Below, piece by piece: positions 48,110-60,918 of a stretch of 64,000 nucleotides of DNA (the first letter of the stretch is position 1; every line of letters begins with the position of its first letter). The notes beneath the pieces were generated by a model. That model was not told where the DNA came from. It worked only from the letters and a program-made list of their open reading frames with translations, and searched no databases. The position numbers and the translations under genes are program-made. The stretch lies in contig JAMKCF010000069.1 in NCBI GenBank assembly GCA_023634235.1, forward strand, positions 186,001 through 250,000. Direction: 5' to 3'. This DNA comes from Pisaster brevispinus. Its lineage: Eukaryota; Echinodermata; Asteroidea; Forcipulatida; Asteriidae.

Positions 48110-51100
48110 AACCCAGATTTTGATAACTCGGCCAAGAAAACTTGAGATCAGTGAGATTTACGCTCAACCTTTTCAGAATTATGTCTCCGTAAATGACCTT
48201 AACTCTGACTATAATTCTCAACTCACATTCTATGACTCAGCCATCAGAACTTGAGTTCAGTGCCAAGATAACTTGGCCAGTTACAATCAACGCTTTTAAG
48301 CATTAAAGCTCACCAGAGGCCTAACTATGACAATGTATCTTGACCCACATTCTACGACTCAGCCATAAGAACTTGAGTCCAGTACCAAGATGAGTTCAGT
48401 GCCAAGATAACTTGGCCAGTTACAATCAACGCTTTTAAGAATTAAAGCTCACCAGAGGCCTAACTATGACAATGGATCTTGACCCACATTCCACGACTCA
48501 GCCATAAGAACTTGAGTCCAGTACCAAGATGAGTTCAGTGCCAAGATAACTTGGCCAGTTACAATCAACGCTTTTAAGCATTAAAGCTCACCAGAGGCCT
48601 TACTATGATAATGGATCTTGACCCACATTCTACAACTCAGCCATAAGAACTTGAGTCCAGTACCAAGATGAGTTCAGTGCCAAAATAACTTGGCCAGTTA
48701 CAATCAACGCTTTTAAGCATTAAAGCTCACCAGAGGCCTAACTATGATAATGGATCTTGACCCACATTCTATGCCTCAGCGATAAGAACTTGAGTCCAGT
48801 ACCAAGATGAGTTCAGTGCCAAGATAACTTGGCCAGTTACAATCAACGCTTTTAAGCATTAAAGCTCACCAGAGGCCTAACTATGACAATGGATCTTGAC
48901 CCACATTCTACGACTCAGCCATAAGAACTTGAGTCCATTACCAAGATGAGTTCAGTGCCAAGATAACTTGGCCAGTTACAATCAACGCTTTTAAGCATTA
49001 AAGCTCACCAGAGGCCTTACTATGATAATGGATCTTGACCCACATTCTACGACTCAGCCATAAGAACTTGAGTCCAGTACCAAGATGAGTTCAGTGCCAA
49101 AATAACTTGGCCAGTTACAATCAACGCTTTTAAACATTAAAGCTCACCAGAGGCCTAACTATGATAATGGATCTTGACCCACATTCTATGCCTCAGCGAT
49201 AAGAACTTGAGTCCAGTACCAAGATGAGTTCAGTGCCAAGATAACTTGGCCAGTTACAATCAACGCTTTTAAGCATTAAAGCTCACCAGAGGCCTAACTA
49301 TGACAATGGATCTGGACCCACATTCTACGACTCAGCCATAAGAACTTGAGTCCAGTACTAAGATGAGTTCAGTGCCAAGATAACTTGGCCAGTTACAATC
49401 AACGCTTTTAAGCATTAAAGCTCACCAGAGGCCTAACTATGACAATGGATCTTGACCCACATTCTACGACTCAGCCATAAGAACTTGAGTCCAGTACCAA
49501 GATGAGTTCAGTGCCAAGATAACTTGGCCAGTTACAATCAACGCTTTTAAGCATTAAAGCTCACCAGAGGCCTATCTGTGATAATGGATCTTGACCCACA
49601 TTGTACGACTCAGCCATAAGAACTTGAGTCCAGTACCAAGATGAGTTCAGTGCCAAGATAACTTGGCCAGTTACAAACAACGCTTTTAAGAATTAAAGCT
49701 CACCAGAGGCCTAACTATGACAATGGATCTTGACCCACATTCTACGACTCAGCCATAAGAACTTGAGTCCAGTACCAAGATGAGTTCAGTGCCAAGATAA
49801 CTTGGCCAGTTACAATCAACGCTTTTAAGCATTAAAGCTCACCAGAGGCCTAACTATGATAATGGATCTTGACCCACATTGTACGACTCAGCCATAAGAA
49901 CTTGAGTCCAGTACCAAGATGAGTTCAGTGCCAAGATAACTTGGCCAGTTACAATCAACGCTTTTAAGCATTAAAGCTCACCAGAGGCCTAACTATGATA
50001 ATGGATCTTGACCCACATTCTACGACTCAGCGATAAGAACTTGAGTCCAGTACCAAGATGAGTTCAGTGCCAAGATAACTTGGCTAGTTACAATCAACGC
50101 TTTTAAGCATTAAAGCTCACCAGAGGCCTAACTATGACAATGGATCTGGACCCACATTCTACGACTCAGCCATAAGAACTTGAGTCCAGTACCAAGATGA
50201 GTTCAGTGCCAAGATAACTTGGCCAGTTACAATCAACGCTTTTAAGCATTAAAGCTCACCAGAGGCCTAACTATGATAATGGATCTTGACCCACATTCTA
50301 CGACTCAGCCATAAGAACTTGAGTCCAGTACCAAGATGAGTTCAGTGCCAAGATAACTTGGCCAGTTACAATCAACGCTTTTAAGCATTAAAGCTCACCA
50401 GAGGCCTAACTATGATAATGGATCTTGACCCACATTCTACGACTCAGCGATAAGAACTTGAGTCCAGTACCAAGATGAGTTCAGTGCCAAGATAACTTGG
50501 CTAGTTACAATCAACGCTTTTAAGCATTAAAGCTCACCAGAGGCCTAAGTATGACAATGGATCTGGACCCACATTCTATGACTCAGCCATAAGAACTTGA
50601 GTCCAGTACCAAGATGAGTTCAGTGCCAAGATAACTTGGCCAGTTACAATCAACGCTTTTAAGCATTAAAGCTCACCAGAGGCCTAACTATGATAATGGA
50701 TCTTGACCCACATTCTACGACTCAGCCATAAGAACTTGAGTCCAGTACCAAGATGAGTTCAGTGCCAAGATAACTTGGCCAGTTACAATCAGCGCTTTTA
50801 AGCATCAAAGCTCATCCGAGGCCTAACTATGACAATGGATCTTGACCCATATTCTACGACTCAGCCATAAGAACTTGAGTCCAGTACCAAGATGAGTTCA
50901 GTGCCAAGATAATTTGGCCAGTTACAATCAGCGCTTTTAAGCATTAAAGCTCACCAGAGGCCTTACTATGATAATGGATCTTGACCCACATTCTACAACT
51001 CAGCGATAAGAACTTGAGTCCAGTACCAAGATGAGTTCAGTGCCAAGATAACTTGGCCAGTTACAATCAACGCTTTTAAGCATTAAAGCTCACCAGAGGC

Positions 51101-54100
51101 CTAACTATGACGATGGATCTTGACCCATATTCTACGACTCAGCCATAAGAACTTGAGTCCAGTGCCAAGATGAGTTCAGTGCCAAGATAACTTGGCCATT
51201 TACAATCAACGCTTTTAAGCATTAAAGCTCACCAGAGGCCTAACTATGATAATGGATCTTGACCCACATTCTACGACTCAGCGATAAGAACTTGAGTCCA
51301 GTACCAAGATGAGTTCAGTGCCAAGATAACTTGGCTAGTTACAATCAACGCTTTTAAGCATTAAAGCTCACCAGAGGCCTAACTATGACGATGGATCTTG
51401 ACCCATATTCTACGACTCAGCCATAAGAACTTGAGTCCAGTGCCAAGATGAGTTCAGTGCCAAGATAACTTGGCCATTTACAATCAACGCTTTTAAGCAT
51501 TAAAGCTCACCAGAGGCCTAACTATGATAATGGATCTTGACCCACATTCTACGACTCAGCGATAAGAACTTGAGTCCAGTACCAAGATGAGTTCAGTGCC
51601 AAGATAACTTGGCTAGTTACAATCAACGCTTTTAAGCATTAAAGCTCACCAGAGGCCTAAGTATGACAATGAATCTGGACCCACATTCTACGACTCAGCC
51701 ATAAGAACTTGAGTCCAGTACCAAGATGAGTTCAGTGCCAAGATAACTTGGCCAGTTACAATCAACGCTTTTAAGCATTAAAGCTCACCAGAGGCCTAAC
51801 TATGATAATGGATCTTGACCCACATTCTACGACTCAGCCATAAGAACTTGAGTCCAGTACCAAGATGAGTTCAGTGCCAAGATAACTTGGGCAGTTACAA
51901 TCAACGCTTTTAAGCATTAAAGCTCACCAGAGGCCTAAGTATGACAATGGATCTTGACCCACATTCTACGACTCAGCCATAAGAACTTGAGTCCAGTACC
52001 AAGATGAGTTCAGTGCCAAGATAACTTGGCCAGTTACAATCAGCGCTTTTAAGCATTAAAGCTCACCAGAGGCCTAACTATGACAATGGATCTTGACCCA
52101 CATTCTACGACTCAGCCATAAGATCTTGAGTCCAGTACCAAGATGAGTTCAGTGCCAAGATAATTTGGCCAGTTACAATCAGCGCTTTTAAGCATTAAAG
52201 CTCACCAGAGGCCTAACTATGACGATGGATCTTGACCCATATTCTACGACTCAGCCATAAGAACTTGAGTCCAGTGCCAAGATGAGTTCAGTGCCAAGAT
52301 AACTTGGCCATTTACAATCAACGCTTTTAAGCATTAAAGCTCACCAGAGGCCTAACTATGATAATGGATCTTGACCCACATTCTACGACTCAGCGATAAG
52401 AACTTGAGTCCAGTACCAAGATGAGTTCAGTGCCAAGATAACTTGGCTAGTTACAATCAACGCTTTTAAGCATTAAAGCTCACCAGAGGCCTAACTATGA
52501 CGATGGATCTTGACCCATATTCTACGACTCAGCCATAAGAACTTGAGTCCAGTGCCAAGATGAGTTCAGTGCCAAGATAACTTGGCCATTTACAATCAAC
52601 GCTTTTAAGCATTAAAGCTCACCAGAGGCCTAACTATGATAATGGATCTTGACCCACATTCTACGACTCAGCGATAAGAACTTGAGTCCAGTACCAAGAT
52701 GAGTTCAGTGCCAAGATAACTTGGCTAGTTACAATCAACGCTTTTAAGCATTAAAGCTCACCAGAGGCCTAAGTATGACAATGGATCTGGACCCACATTC
52801 TACGACTCAGCCATAAGAACTTGAGTCCAGTACCAAGATGAGTTCAGTGCCAAGATAACTTGGCCAGTTACAATCAACGCTTTTAAGCATTAAAGCTCAC
52901 CAGAGGCCTAACTATGATAATGGATCTTGACCCACATTCTACGACTCAGCCATAAGAACTTGAGTCCAGTACCAAGATGAGTTCAGTGCCAAGATAACTT
53001 GGGCAGTTACAATCAACGCTTTTAAGCATTAAAGCTCACCAGAGGCCTAAGTATGACAATGGATCTTGACCCACATTCTACGACTCAGCCATAAGAACTT
53101 GAGTCCAGTACCAAGATGAGTTCAGTGCCAAGATAACTTGGCCAGTTACAATCAGCGCTTTTAAGCATTAAAGCTCACCAGAGGCCTAACTATGACAATG
53201 GATCTTGACCCACATTCTACGACTCAGCCATAAGATCTTGAGTCCAGTACCAAGATGAGTTCAGTGCCAAGATAATTTGGCCAGTTACAATCAGCGCTTT
53301 TAAGCATTAAAGCTCACCAGAGGCCTAACTATGACAATGGATCTTGACCCACATTCTACGACTCAGCCATAAGAACTTGAGTCCAGTACCAAGATGAGTT
53401 CAGTGCCAAGATAACTTGGCCAGTTACAATCGGCGCTTTTAAGCATTAAAGCTCACCAGAGGCCTAACTATGATAATGGATCTTGACCCACATTCTACGA
53501 CTCAGCCATAAGAACTCGAGTCCAGTACCAAGATGAGTTCAGTGCCAAGATAACTTGGCCAGTTACAATCGGCGCTTTTAAGCATTAAAGCTCACCAGAG
53601 GCCTAACTATGATAATGGATCTTGACCCACATTCTACGACTCAGCCATAAGAACTCGAGTCCAGTACCAAGATGAGTTCAGTGCCAAGATAACTTGGCCA
53701 GTTACAATCAACGCTTTTAAGCATTAAAGCTCACCAGAGGCCTAACTATGACAATGGATCTTGACCCACATATTACGACTCGGCCATAAGAACTTGAGTC
53801 CAGTACCAAGATGAGTTCAGTGCCAAGATAACTTGGCCAGTTACAATCAACGCTTTTAAGCATTAAAGCTCACCAGAGGCCTAACTATGATAATGGATCT
53901 TGACCCACATTCTATGACTCAGCCATAAGAACTTGAGTCCAGTACCAAGATGAGTTCAGTGCCAAGATAACTTGGCCAGTTACAATCAACGCTTTTAAGC
54001 ATTAAAGCTCACCAGAGGCCTTACTATGATAATGGATCTTGACCCACATTCTACGACTCAGCCATAAGAACTTGAGTCCAGTACCAAGATGAGTTCAGTG

Positions 54101-54935
54101 CCAAGATAACTTGGCCAGTTACAATCAGCGCTTTTAAGCATTAAAGCTCACCAGAGGCCTAACTATGACAATGGATCTTGACCCACATTCTACAACTCAG
54201 CCATAAGAACTTGAGTCCAGTACCAAGATGAGTTCAGTGCCAAGATAACTTGGGCAGTTACAATCAACGCTTTTAAGCATTAAAGCTCACCAGAGGCCTA
54301 AGTATGACAATGGATCTTGACCCACATTCTACGACTCAGCCATAAGAACTTGAGTCCAGTACCAAGATGAGTTCAGTGCCAAGATAACTTGGCCAGTTAC
54401 AATCAACGCTTTTAAGCATTAAAGCTCACCAGAGGCCTAACTATGACAATGGATCTTGACCCACATATTACGACTCGGCCATAAGAACTTGAGTCCAGTA
54501 CCAAGATGAGTTCAGTGCCAAGATAACTTGGCCAGTTACAATCAACGCTTTTAAGCATTAAAGCTCACCAGAGGCCTAACTATGACAATGGATCTTGACC
54601 CACATTCTACGACTCAGCCATAAGAACTTGAGTCCATTACCAAGATGAGTTCAGTGCCAAGATAACTTGGCCAGTTACAATCAGCGCTTTTAAGCATTAA
54701 AGCTCATCAGAGGCCTAACTATGACAATGTATCTTGACCCACATTCTACGACTCAGCCATAAGAATTTGAGTCCAGTACCAAGATGAGTTCAGTGCCAAG
54801 ATAACTTGGCCAGTTACAATCAACGCTTTAAAGCATTAAAGCTCACCAGAGGCCTAACTATGATAATGGATCTGGACCCACACTCTATAACTTGGCCATC
54901 AGAACTTGAGCCAAGATAGCTTGGCCATTTACAAT
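48110..54935. repeat. 139-bp satellite array, 48 units in register
   Basis: GAGTTCAGTGCC recurs from 48253 to 54786, a distance of exactly 47 x 139 bp. Each interior unit contains a 17-bp internal duplication: GAGTCCAGTACCAAGAT followed by GAGTTCAGTGCCAAGAT. It also contains a short inverted repeat, GCCAAG-ATAA-CTTGGC. Units at both edges are degenerate (48110-48252 and 54870-54935) and lack the internal duplication. No open frame extends across units. Confidence 0.97.
51109..53333. repeat. 1112-bp higher-order duplication of eight 139-bp units
   Basis: Marker variants recur at 1112 bp. GACGATGGATCTTGACCCAT occurs at 51109 and 51387 and again at 52221 and 52499. The variants ATCTGGACCCACATTC, CTTGGGCAGTTAC and GATAATTTGGCC follow at matching spacing, apart from private changes. 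The block is exactly eight units long. Confidence 0.8.
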
Positions 54936-55810
54936 TAAGATTATTACATTTAACACTTTTCAGTCAGGAAGTTTCACTCCAATTTCCTTGTGACCCTTCT
55001 CAAGATCTTTACTGATAAAAACCGCAAGACAACTTGTAAAAGTTGGTTAGATGCTACTGTTGGTTTGTTTGGTAAATACAGCAACTATAGAGTTTTTTTG
55101 TACGTTGCAATTTCAAGGGTGTCTGTAAACATGATACAAAGACTTGCGATGAATCTAAGAGCTTTTGTCAAGTTATAAATTCACATCATTCATGAATTTA
55201 GAACAATACTTAGGCACAAATTGAACTTCCTTTTGGAATGTTCTCTTTGATAAAATCTCACTACAATCACTAATGACCTGAACAAGAATGTTAAACAAAT
55301 TAAAAACTTTAAAAGTTGTTAAAAGTTCTAAAATCAGTTAAAAAATATAAAAAGATTAAATACTTTTAAAACTCAAAAATATATTATTTTATTACTCTAC
55401 TCCAGTAGCATGTTTACAAAGCAAAATCTTCTACCCCATTTTGCAAGAAAAAACATGTCTATAAAAGACTGGAAGAGCTTATTCCAAAAAAAAAATTGTG
55501 TTAACATATTTTGTTAATGCCAACTAAATGAAATTTTTAGTTTTACAATCTGTTTTCAATGTCAATTTTAGGAAAGCTAAGGGTACCCTTTCCTACAATT
55601 GATATGCAAATAGTTTCAGTATTTTTGTAAAAGTTTCAGCTCCTTTGCAAACCTTTTTTCCATTGCTTGTAATTCAGTAAAGTTGTAATTTAGTAATATG
55701 TGAATAATATGATGTTTCAGCAAGTTTGAAGGTTTACATATGTGGACACTTAAAGTAGAAACTGTTTCCTTCATAGTGGGAATACGGACACTTGACCATC
55801 ATGTAAACAA
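54936..55810. other. AT-rich flank without a recognisable gene
   Basis: The sequence is A/T-rich and contains short A and T runs and repeated AAAGTT/TTAAAA words at 55300-55390. No exon or element boundary was recognised, and no amino-terminal piggyBac transposase sequence precedes the fragment that follows. Confidence 0.5.
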
Positions 55811-56257
55811 TGTATTGTAGAAATGAAGCTTACATTTGCAGGGAGATGTCCGTTTGGACAGTACATGCCCTCAAAACCAGCCAGATATGGGCTGAAATTT
55901 TGGGCATGTGTGGACAGCAGCAGCCACTATGTGTGCAATATCCAGCCATACATCGGCAAAGAAAGCGATCAGAGAGAAGTGGAACTTGTCACCCGGGTTG
56001 TCAGGGACTTAGTGGAACCCTACTATGGTACTGGCCGAAATGTCACTTGCGACAATTACTTCACCAGCAAGGGTTTGGCAGAACATCTGCTTACCCAACG
56101 CATGACAATTGTGGGGACCATCAAGGGGCACAGACGGGAGGCCCCAAAAGCCTTGCGTAAGGAAAGTATCAAGGACAGAGAGATAAACTCCTCCAAGTTC
56201 GTCTTCACTGACAAAATGACACTGGTGTCATATGTGCCGAAAAAAAACCAAAAATGT
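55811..56257 (+). pseudogene. piggyBac-type transposase fragment (DDE_Tnp_1_7)
   Basis: About 145 residues match the central catalytic part of piggyBac transposases, which cut and paste DNA at TTAA sites. Recognisable in order are GRCPFGQYMPSKPARYG, FWACVD, NVTCDNYFTSKGLAEHLL, TIVGTIKGHRRE, FVFTDKMTLVSYVPKKNQK. The aspartate of CDNYFTS is the expected second catalytic residue. The first, normally in a (V/I)DEM motif just before the GRCP segment, is missing: the frame reads IVEM. After KKNQK similarity stops, so the third catalytic aspartate region and the carboxy-terminal zinc-binding domain are absent, as is the amino-terminal part. The frame stays open to 56374, but the tail (poly-F and lysine-rich) is unrelated sequence. 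It is a dead remnant; a domesticated gene is unlikely because the domain is cut at both ends. Confidence 0.88.
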
Positions 56258-56374
56258 CATGGGCAGGCAGCATATAGACATGTTTCCTGGGTGGTGGGAT
56301 TTAAATCTTTGGGGGTGGGGTTTTTTTTTCTAAAAAAATCAAAAAAAGTGCCAAAAAAGTGCAAAAGAGGTTAA

Positions 56375-57963
56375 ATCCGAGATTATTAGCAAAAAATTTT
56401 TTTAATAATTTTTTGTTGTTGCCAACTTATACCTAGACCCTCTGAAAGGTGTTGGGCTTGAAAAGTAATGGAAATAGCTTTATTTGCCCAGGCTAATTAA
56501 GATTTCCCTGAGCGCAGTAAACTAAAGTGGGTCTCATGCAGGGAGATTAATTTTTTTGTTTACACATGGAAGGGTTAAAACTAAAAATGTGACACCTCAA
56601 GCAAGAATCAGGCACTTCTTGGAATTAACTATTCAAAGAGAAGTCACTGGAAGCATGGCCTTTGATACTAATGTTATGTGATGTATTCAACACTGTATGT
56701 GTTATGTTGAGAAATACCTACATTATGAGCCAGATTGGGTGGTTTCTGAAAGCTCTTATTCTCATCTAATTGATGTGCAAAGAAATGTAGTTTTAAGTTT
56801 GGCAGGAAGTGCCTGGTTTTGCTATGGAGCATCACAAATAGTTAATTACATTGGGTGGGGGATGGGGGGGGGGGGGTTATCACTGATCATTATTTTGGCC
56901 AATACCTTTCCTATGTGGTGTTTTATTTAATTTGTGTGTGGAGTGATGAACTGCAATATCCATAAATGAGAATTCTTACAGTAAGAACTGATGAGACTGA
57001 TAGAGACATCTCCATGTGGATATAAAACCTGTGGTATTTATACCCTTCATTGTTTCACCATCAACTCTTATTGGAATCCTGGTTGCTCCTTGTTGCAAGG
57101 TGCTGACTGATGAAAGAGACTTGAAGAGACTTTAGATTTGATTTGATCGGACATCAGTCAGGTCTGGGAGGACAGACTCACCACTTGCAGGTGACTTATC
57201 AACTTTTCAGTGGAGTCATGCCCAGGTGACGTTTGGTTGGTCCTCCATTGGGCATCTCTAGTGTAATAATCCAGTAGGATTTCCTAGATTCTTGTCAAGA
57301 TGATGATGAGGTTCGCTGATACCTTGCAAAATCAGATAGTGATGATGGAGAAAACATTGGATGCCTTTGTTTCCATGTGAGCTTGTCTGGGCTTCTGTCT
57401 GAAATTTGATGTTGATGCTGCTTTATTCTGAAGCATACTCTCAGCACAAAGAAGGCATTGAGGTCAATCGGTGTACTGTTGACTTGACATTGATGGTGCC
57501 TACATTTAAATCAACCGCCTGTAACTAGATGCAGATACAATCTTTTACCTCAACATCACACAAGAAACCTTTGGCATCATATTGGCTGAGCTTGAAAACT
57601 TCCGTCTCTCCTGTGCAACATCATTAACATTTCTACTGATCTGCATCAGTTTATGATGTGTGATTCCTTGAATTACAGATGCCTTTTTGTGATCTACTTC
57701 TGTAGTAACATGAAGATGATGATGTGGGTCCGCACTGAGCATGGAGAAGACACTGAATGCTGGTTTTTCAATGAACATTTGTCTTGATATGCCATCTATG
57801 ATACATTTCTTCATAAGCTGCGTCTTTGCTCCGAGTTACCTTCGGATTTCACCCACTTCCATCGGTCTGAAACGCAATATACAATCTACTCTACTGTGAC
57901 TAGACTTAATGAAATCATCAATGATGTTGTTGGCAATTATAGGCAAGTAATTGTATCTCTCGC
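56375..57963. other. Stretch without a recognisable gene
   Basis: It contains one run of 13 G (56864-56876) and no recognisable exon. From about 57300 the words GATGATG, GAAGATG and GACATTG become frequent, and 57880-57960 resembles parts of the minisatellite unit that follows, so this may be its decayed flank. Confidence 0.5.
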
Positions 57964-59424
57964 CTCTGTCTGGAATCCTGACTTAGAATGCATTGTGGTG
58001 AAGATGACATGATATACAATCCACTCTGTGACTGGACTTCATGACATTGAGAACCAATGTTGGTGGCAATGATGGGCAACAATTCTTGTATACCTCAGTC
58101 TGGAGTCCTGACTTAGAATGCATTGTGATGAAGATGACATGATATACAATCCACTCTGTGACTGGACTTCATGACATTGAGAACCAATGTTGGTGGCAAT
58201 GATGGGCAACAATTCTTGTATACCTAGTCTGTCTGGAGTCCTGACTTAGAATGCATTGTGATGAAGATGACATGATATACAATCCACTCTGTGACTGGAC
58301 TTCATGACATTGAGAACCAATGTTGGTGGCAATGATGGGCAACAATTCTTGTATACCTAGTCTGTCTGGAGTCCTGACTTAGAATGCATTGTGATGAAGA
58401 TGACATGATATACAATCCACTCTGTGACTGGACTTCATGACATTGAGAACCAATGTTGGTGGCAATGATGGGCAACAATTCTTGTATACCTCTGTCTGGA
58501 ATCCTGACTTAGAATGCATTGTGATGAAGATGACATGATATACAATCCACTCTGTGACTGGACTTCATGACATTGAGAACCAATGTTGGTGGCAATGATG
58601 GGCAACAATTCTTGTATACCTCAGTCTGGAGTCCTGACTTAGAATGCATTGTGATGAAGATGACATGATATACAATCCACTCTGTGACTGGACTTCATGA
58701 CATTGAGAACCAATGTTGGTGGCAATGATGGGCAACAATTCTTGTATACCTCTGTCTGGAATCCTGACTTAGAATGCATTGTGATGAAGATGACATGATA
58801 TACAATCCAGTCTGTGACTGGACTTCATGACATTGAGAACCAATGTTGGTGGCAATGATGGGCAACAATTCTTGTATACCTCAGTCTGGAGTCCTGACTT
58901 AGAATGCATTGTGATGAAGATGACATGATATTCAATCCACTCTGTGACTGGACTTCATGACATTGAGAACCAATGTTGGTGGCAATGATGGGCAACAATT
59001 CTTGTATACCTCAGTCTGGAGTCCTGACTTAGAATGCATTGTGATGAAGATGACATGATATACAATCCACTCTGTGACTGGACTTCATGACATTGAGAAC
59101 CAATGTTGGTGGCAATGATGGGCAACAATTCTTGTATACCTCTGTCTGGAATCCTGACTTAGAATTCATTGTGATGAAGATGACATGATATACAATCCAC
59201 TCTGTGACTGGACTTCATGACATTGAGAACCAATGTTGGTGGCAATGATGGGCAACAATTCTTGTATACCTCTGTCTGGAATCCTGACTTAGAATGCATT
59301 GTGATGAAGATGACATGATATACAATCCACTCTGTGACTGGACTTCATGACATCGAGAACCGATGTTGGTGGTAATTATGGGTAACAATTCTTGTATGCC
59401 TCTGTCTGGAGTCCTGACTTAGAT
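57964..59424. repeat. Minisatellite of 130-133-bp units, 12 copies
   Basis: ATCCTGACTTAGAATGCATT or GTCCTGACTTAGAATGCATT recurs near 57975, 58105, 58238, 58371, 58501, 58631, 58761, 58891, 59021, 59151 and 59281, with a partial copy at 59411. Interior units are nearly identical. Length differences come from the spacer between TATACCT and CTGGA, which is TCAGT, CTGT or AGTCTGT. The first and last units are the most diverged. Confidence 0.96.
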
Positions 59425-60918
59425 GCCTAGTTAACAGTTATAATGAGCATTTAACCACACTGAAGATGATATGGAGAGTTGATCATTTCTTGAATGTTCT
59501 CGATAACTTATCCTGCCAGCACAATGCCCTCTTTGATGGCACCCTCTTTTGAAATCTGATCGCCTTTGTTTGACTGAGAAGTATTAACATACTGCGGATC
59601 TGGAGATGATAAAAGACGAAAGCTGGCACAAAATTTTGTTGAACCTCCTTGAAACTTCCTCACAAAACACATGCTTTCGTCAGTCTGCAACTAGTAGAGA
59701 TGCCTTTCTTTTATCTGAGCATCCTGATGAAGATGGAGAACAAGTCTGGATGCCAGTCTTGTCAGACGTTCATTAACTGACACTGTTTTGTTGATGGTAA
59801 AATATGGAGTAAGATATTGCAGCATCAAGGTTTTTTGTTTAGAGGATTCCCAAGAGGCCATTTTTATCATTGATGGATCAGTAAGGGTGAAAGGGGGAGG
59901 GGCCTTACGTAAATATTTTGAAATCATATTTACTAATTAAATAGACCACGATAAATATTACAGATCAACTTGAATGAAATTAACACTATTATTATTTTGT
60001 TATGAAAAGGTACATGAGTGTGTAATGATCACATATAATTGAGTAAAACTCAATACAAATGGTTTCATAATGTAAGAAAGACAATTTTGATCAGTGTCCA
60101 CTGGGCAAACAGGCGAGTTTCAACAGAAGCCTAGGAATCCAAACAGCACTGTGACGTCACTTTACAACTCGATCCAAACAAGACAATGTAAAATGCATAG
60201 CAACTAAGATAAACAACCATCATCCAGTCCGTGTTGTGACATAATTTAAGGACTGGTTTTCTGAGGCACTGGTACTGCAGTGTTAATTTCATATTTCATT
60301 TGTATGGGTCTTTGCTGGGAACCATATGCAGGACACTGCCAACGGCGAGAAAAAACAACAACACTAGTTCAAAAATCAAAGAAGCAGGGGCTAGTTTTTC
60401 CGATCAAGTTTCAACAAAATTACAGGGATGAATTACTTCACACTCATGACCAAATAATAACTAAAAACAAAATAAAAAAGGTTAAATAGTGAAATTAGTT
60501 TGAGTGATTTCGTTCAAGTTGATCTTTAATTGTAGGTGATGATGAAGGGTAAAATGCATTTCTCAAAGAAATCAAAATGACTCAGATTTGAACCTGCAAT
60601 TGGAGAGCAAGACAGTAATTTATTCAATACCCAGAGGGTTGAGGTTTCATGTACACCGTTTGGTAATACCCTCAAAGCTGAAAAGATGTAAAAAAAACCT
60701 TTGAGTTTGGCCATATCCGAATTGATGGCTACAGCTACAGCTATGACTGTTGCTAAGGGTGTTGCCAAGCATGTCCTATACTTCAACGCATGACAAAACG
60801 ATGCAGCCATAGACATAGCCACCAATCTGGACACTGCCTTATTCTGTCTTAGCACGAAAAGTGTCAATTTCAAAGAGCTGCTTCAGCTCATAAAGGAACT
60901 ATAAGCGCAATACACTAT
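59425..60918. other. Stretch without a recognisable gene
   Basis: No protein similarity was recognised on either strand. The minus-strand frame at 60526-60873 is about 115 codons long and is interrupted on both sides by ordinary AT-rich DNA. The only motif worth naming is the CRE palindrome at 60151-60160. Confidence 0.5.
60151..60160. promoter_or_regulatory. Consensus CRE palindrome GTGACGTCAC
   Basis: The 10-mer GTGACGTCAC is a perfect palindrome containing the TGACGTCA core bound by CREB/ATF factors. No TATA box, CpG island or exon was found next to it, so a regulatory role is unsupported beyond the motif itself. Confidence 0.25.

Noticed and set aside
55810..56160. 116-codon plus-strand frame overlapping the piggyBac fragment
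   Set aside because: It is a shadow in another phase; the frame starting at 55823 carries the transposase motifs.
60581..60600. tRNA or tRNA-derived SINE B-box (minus strand GGTTCAAATCT)
   Set aside because: No A-box at suitable distance, no cloverleaf and no second copy recognised in the window.
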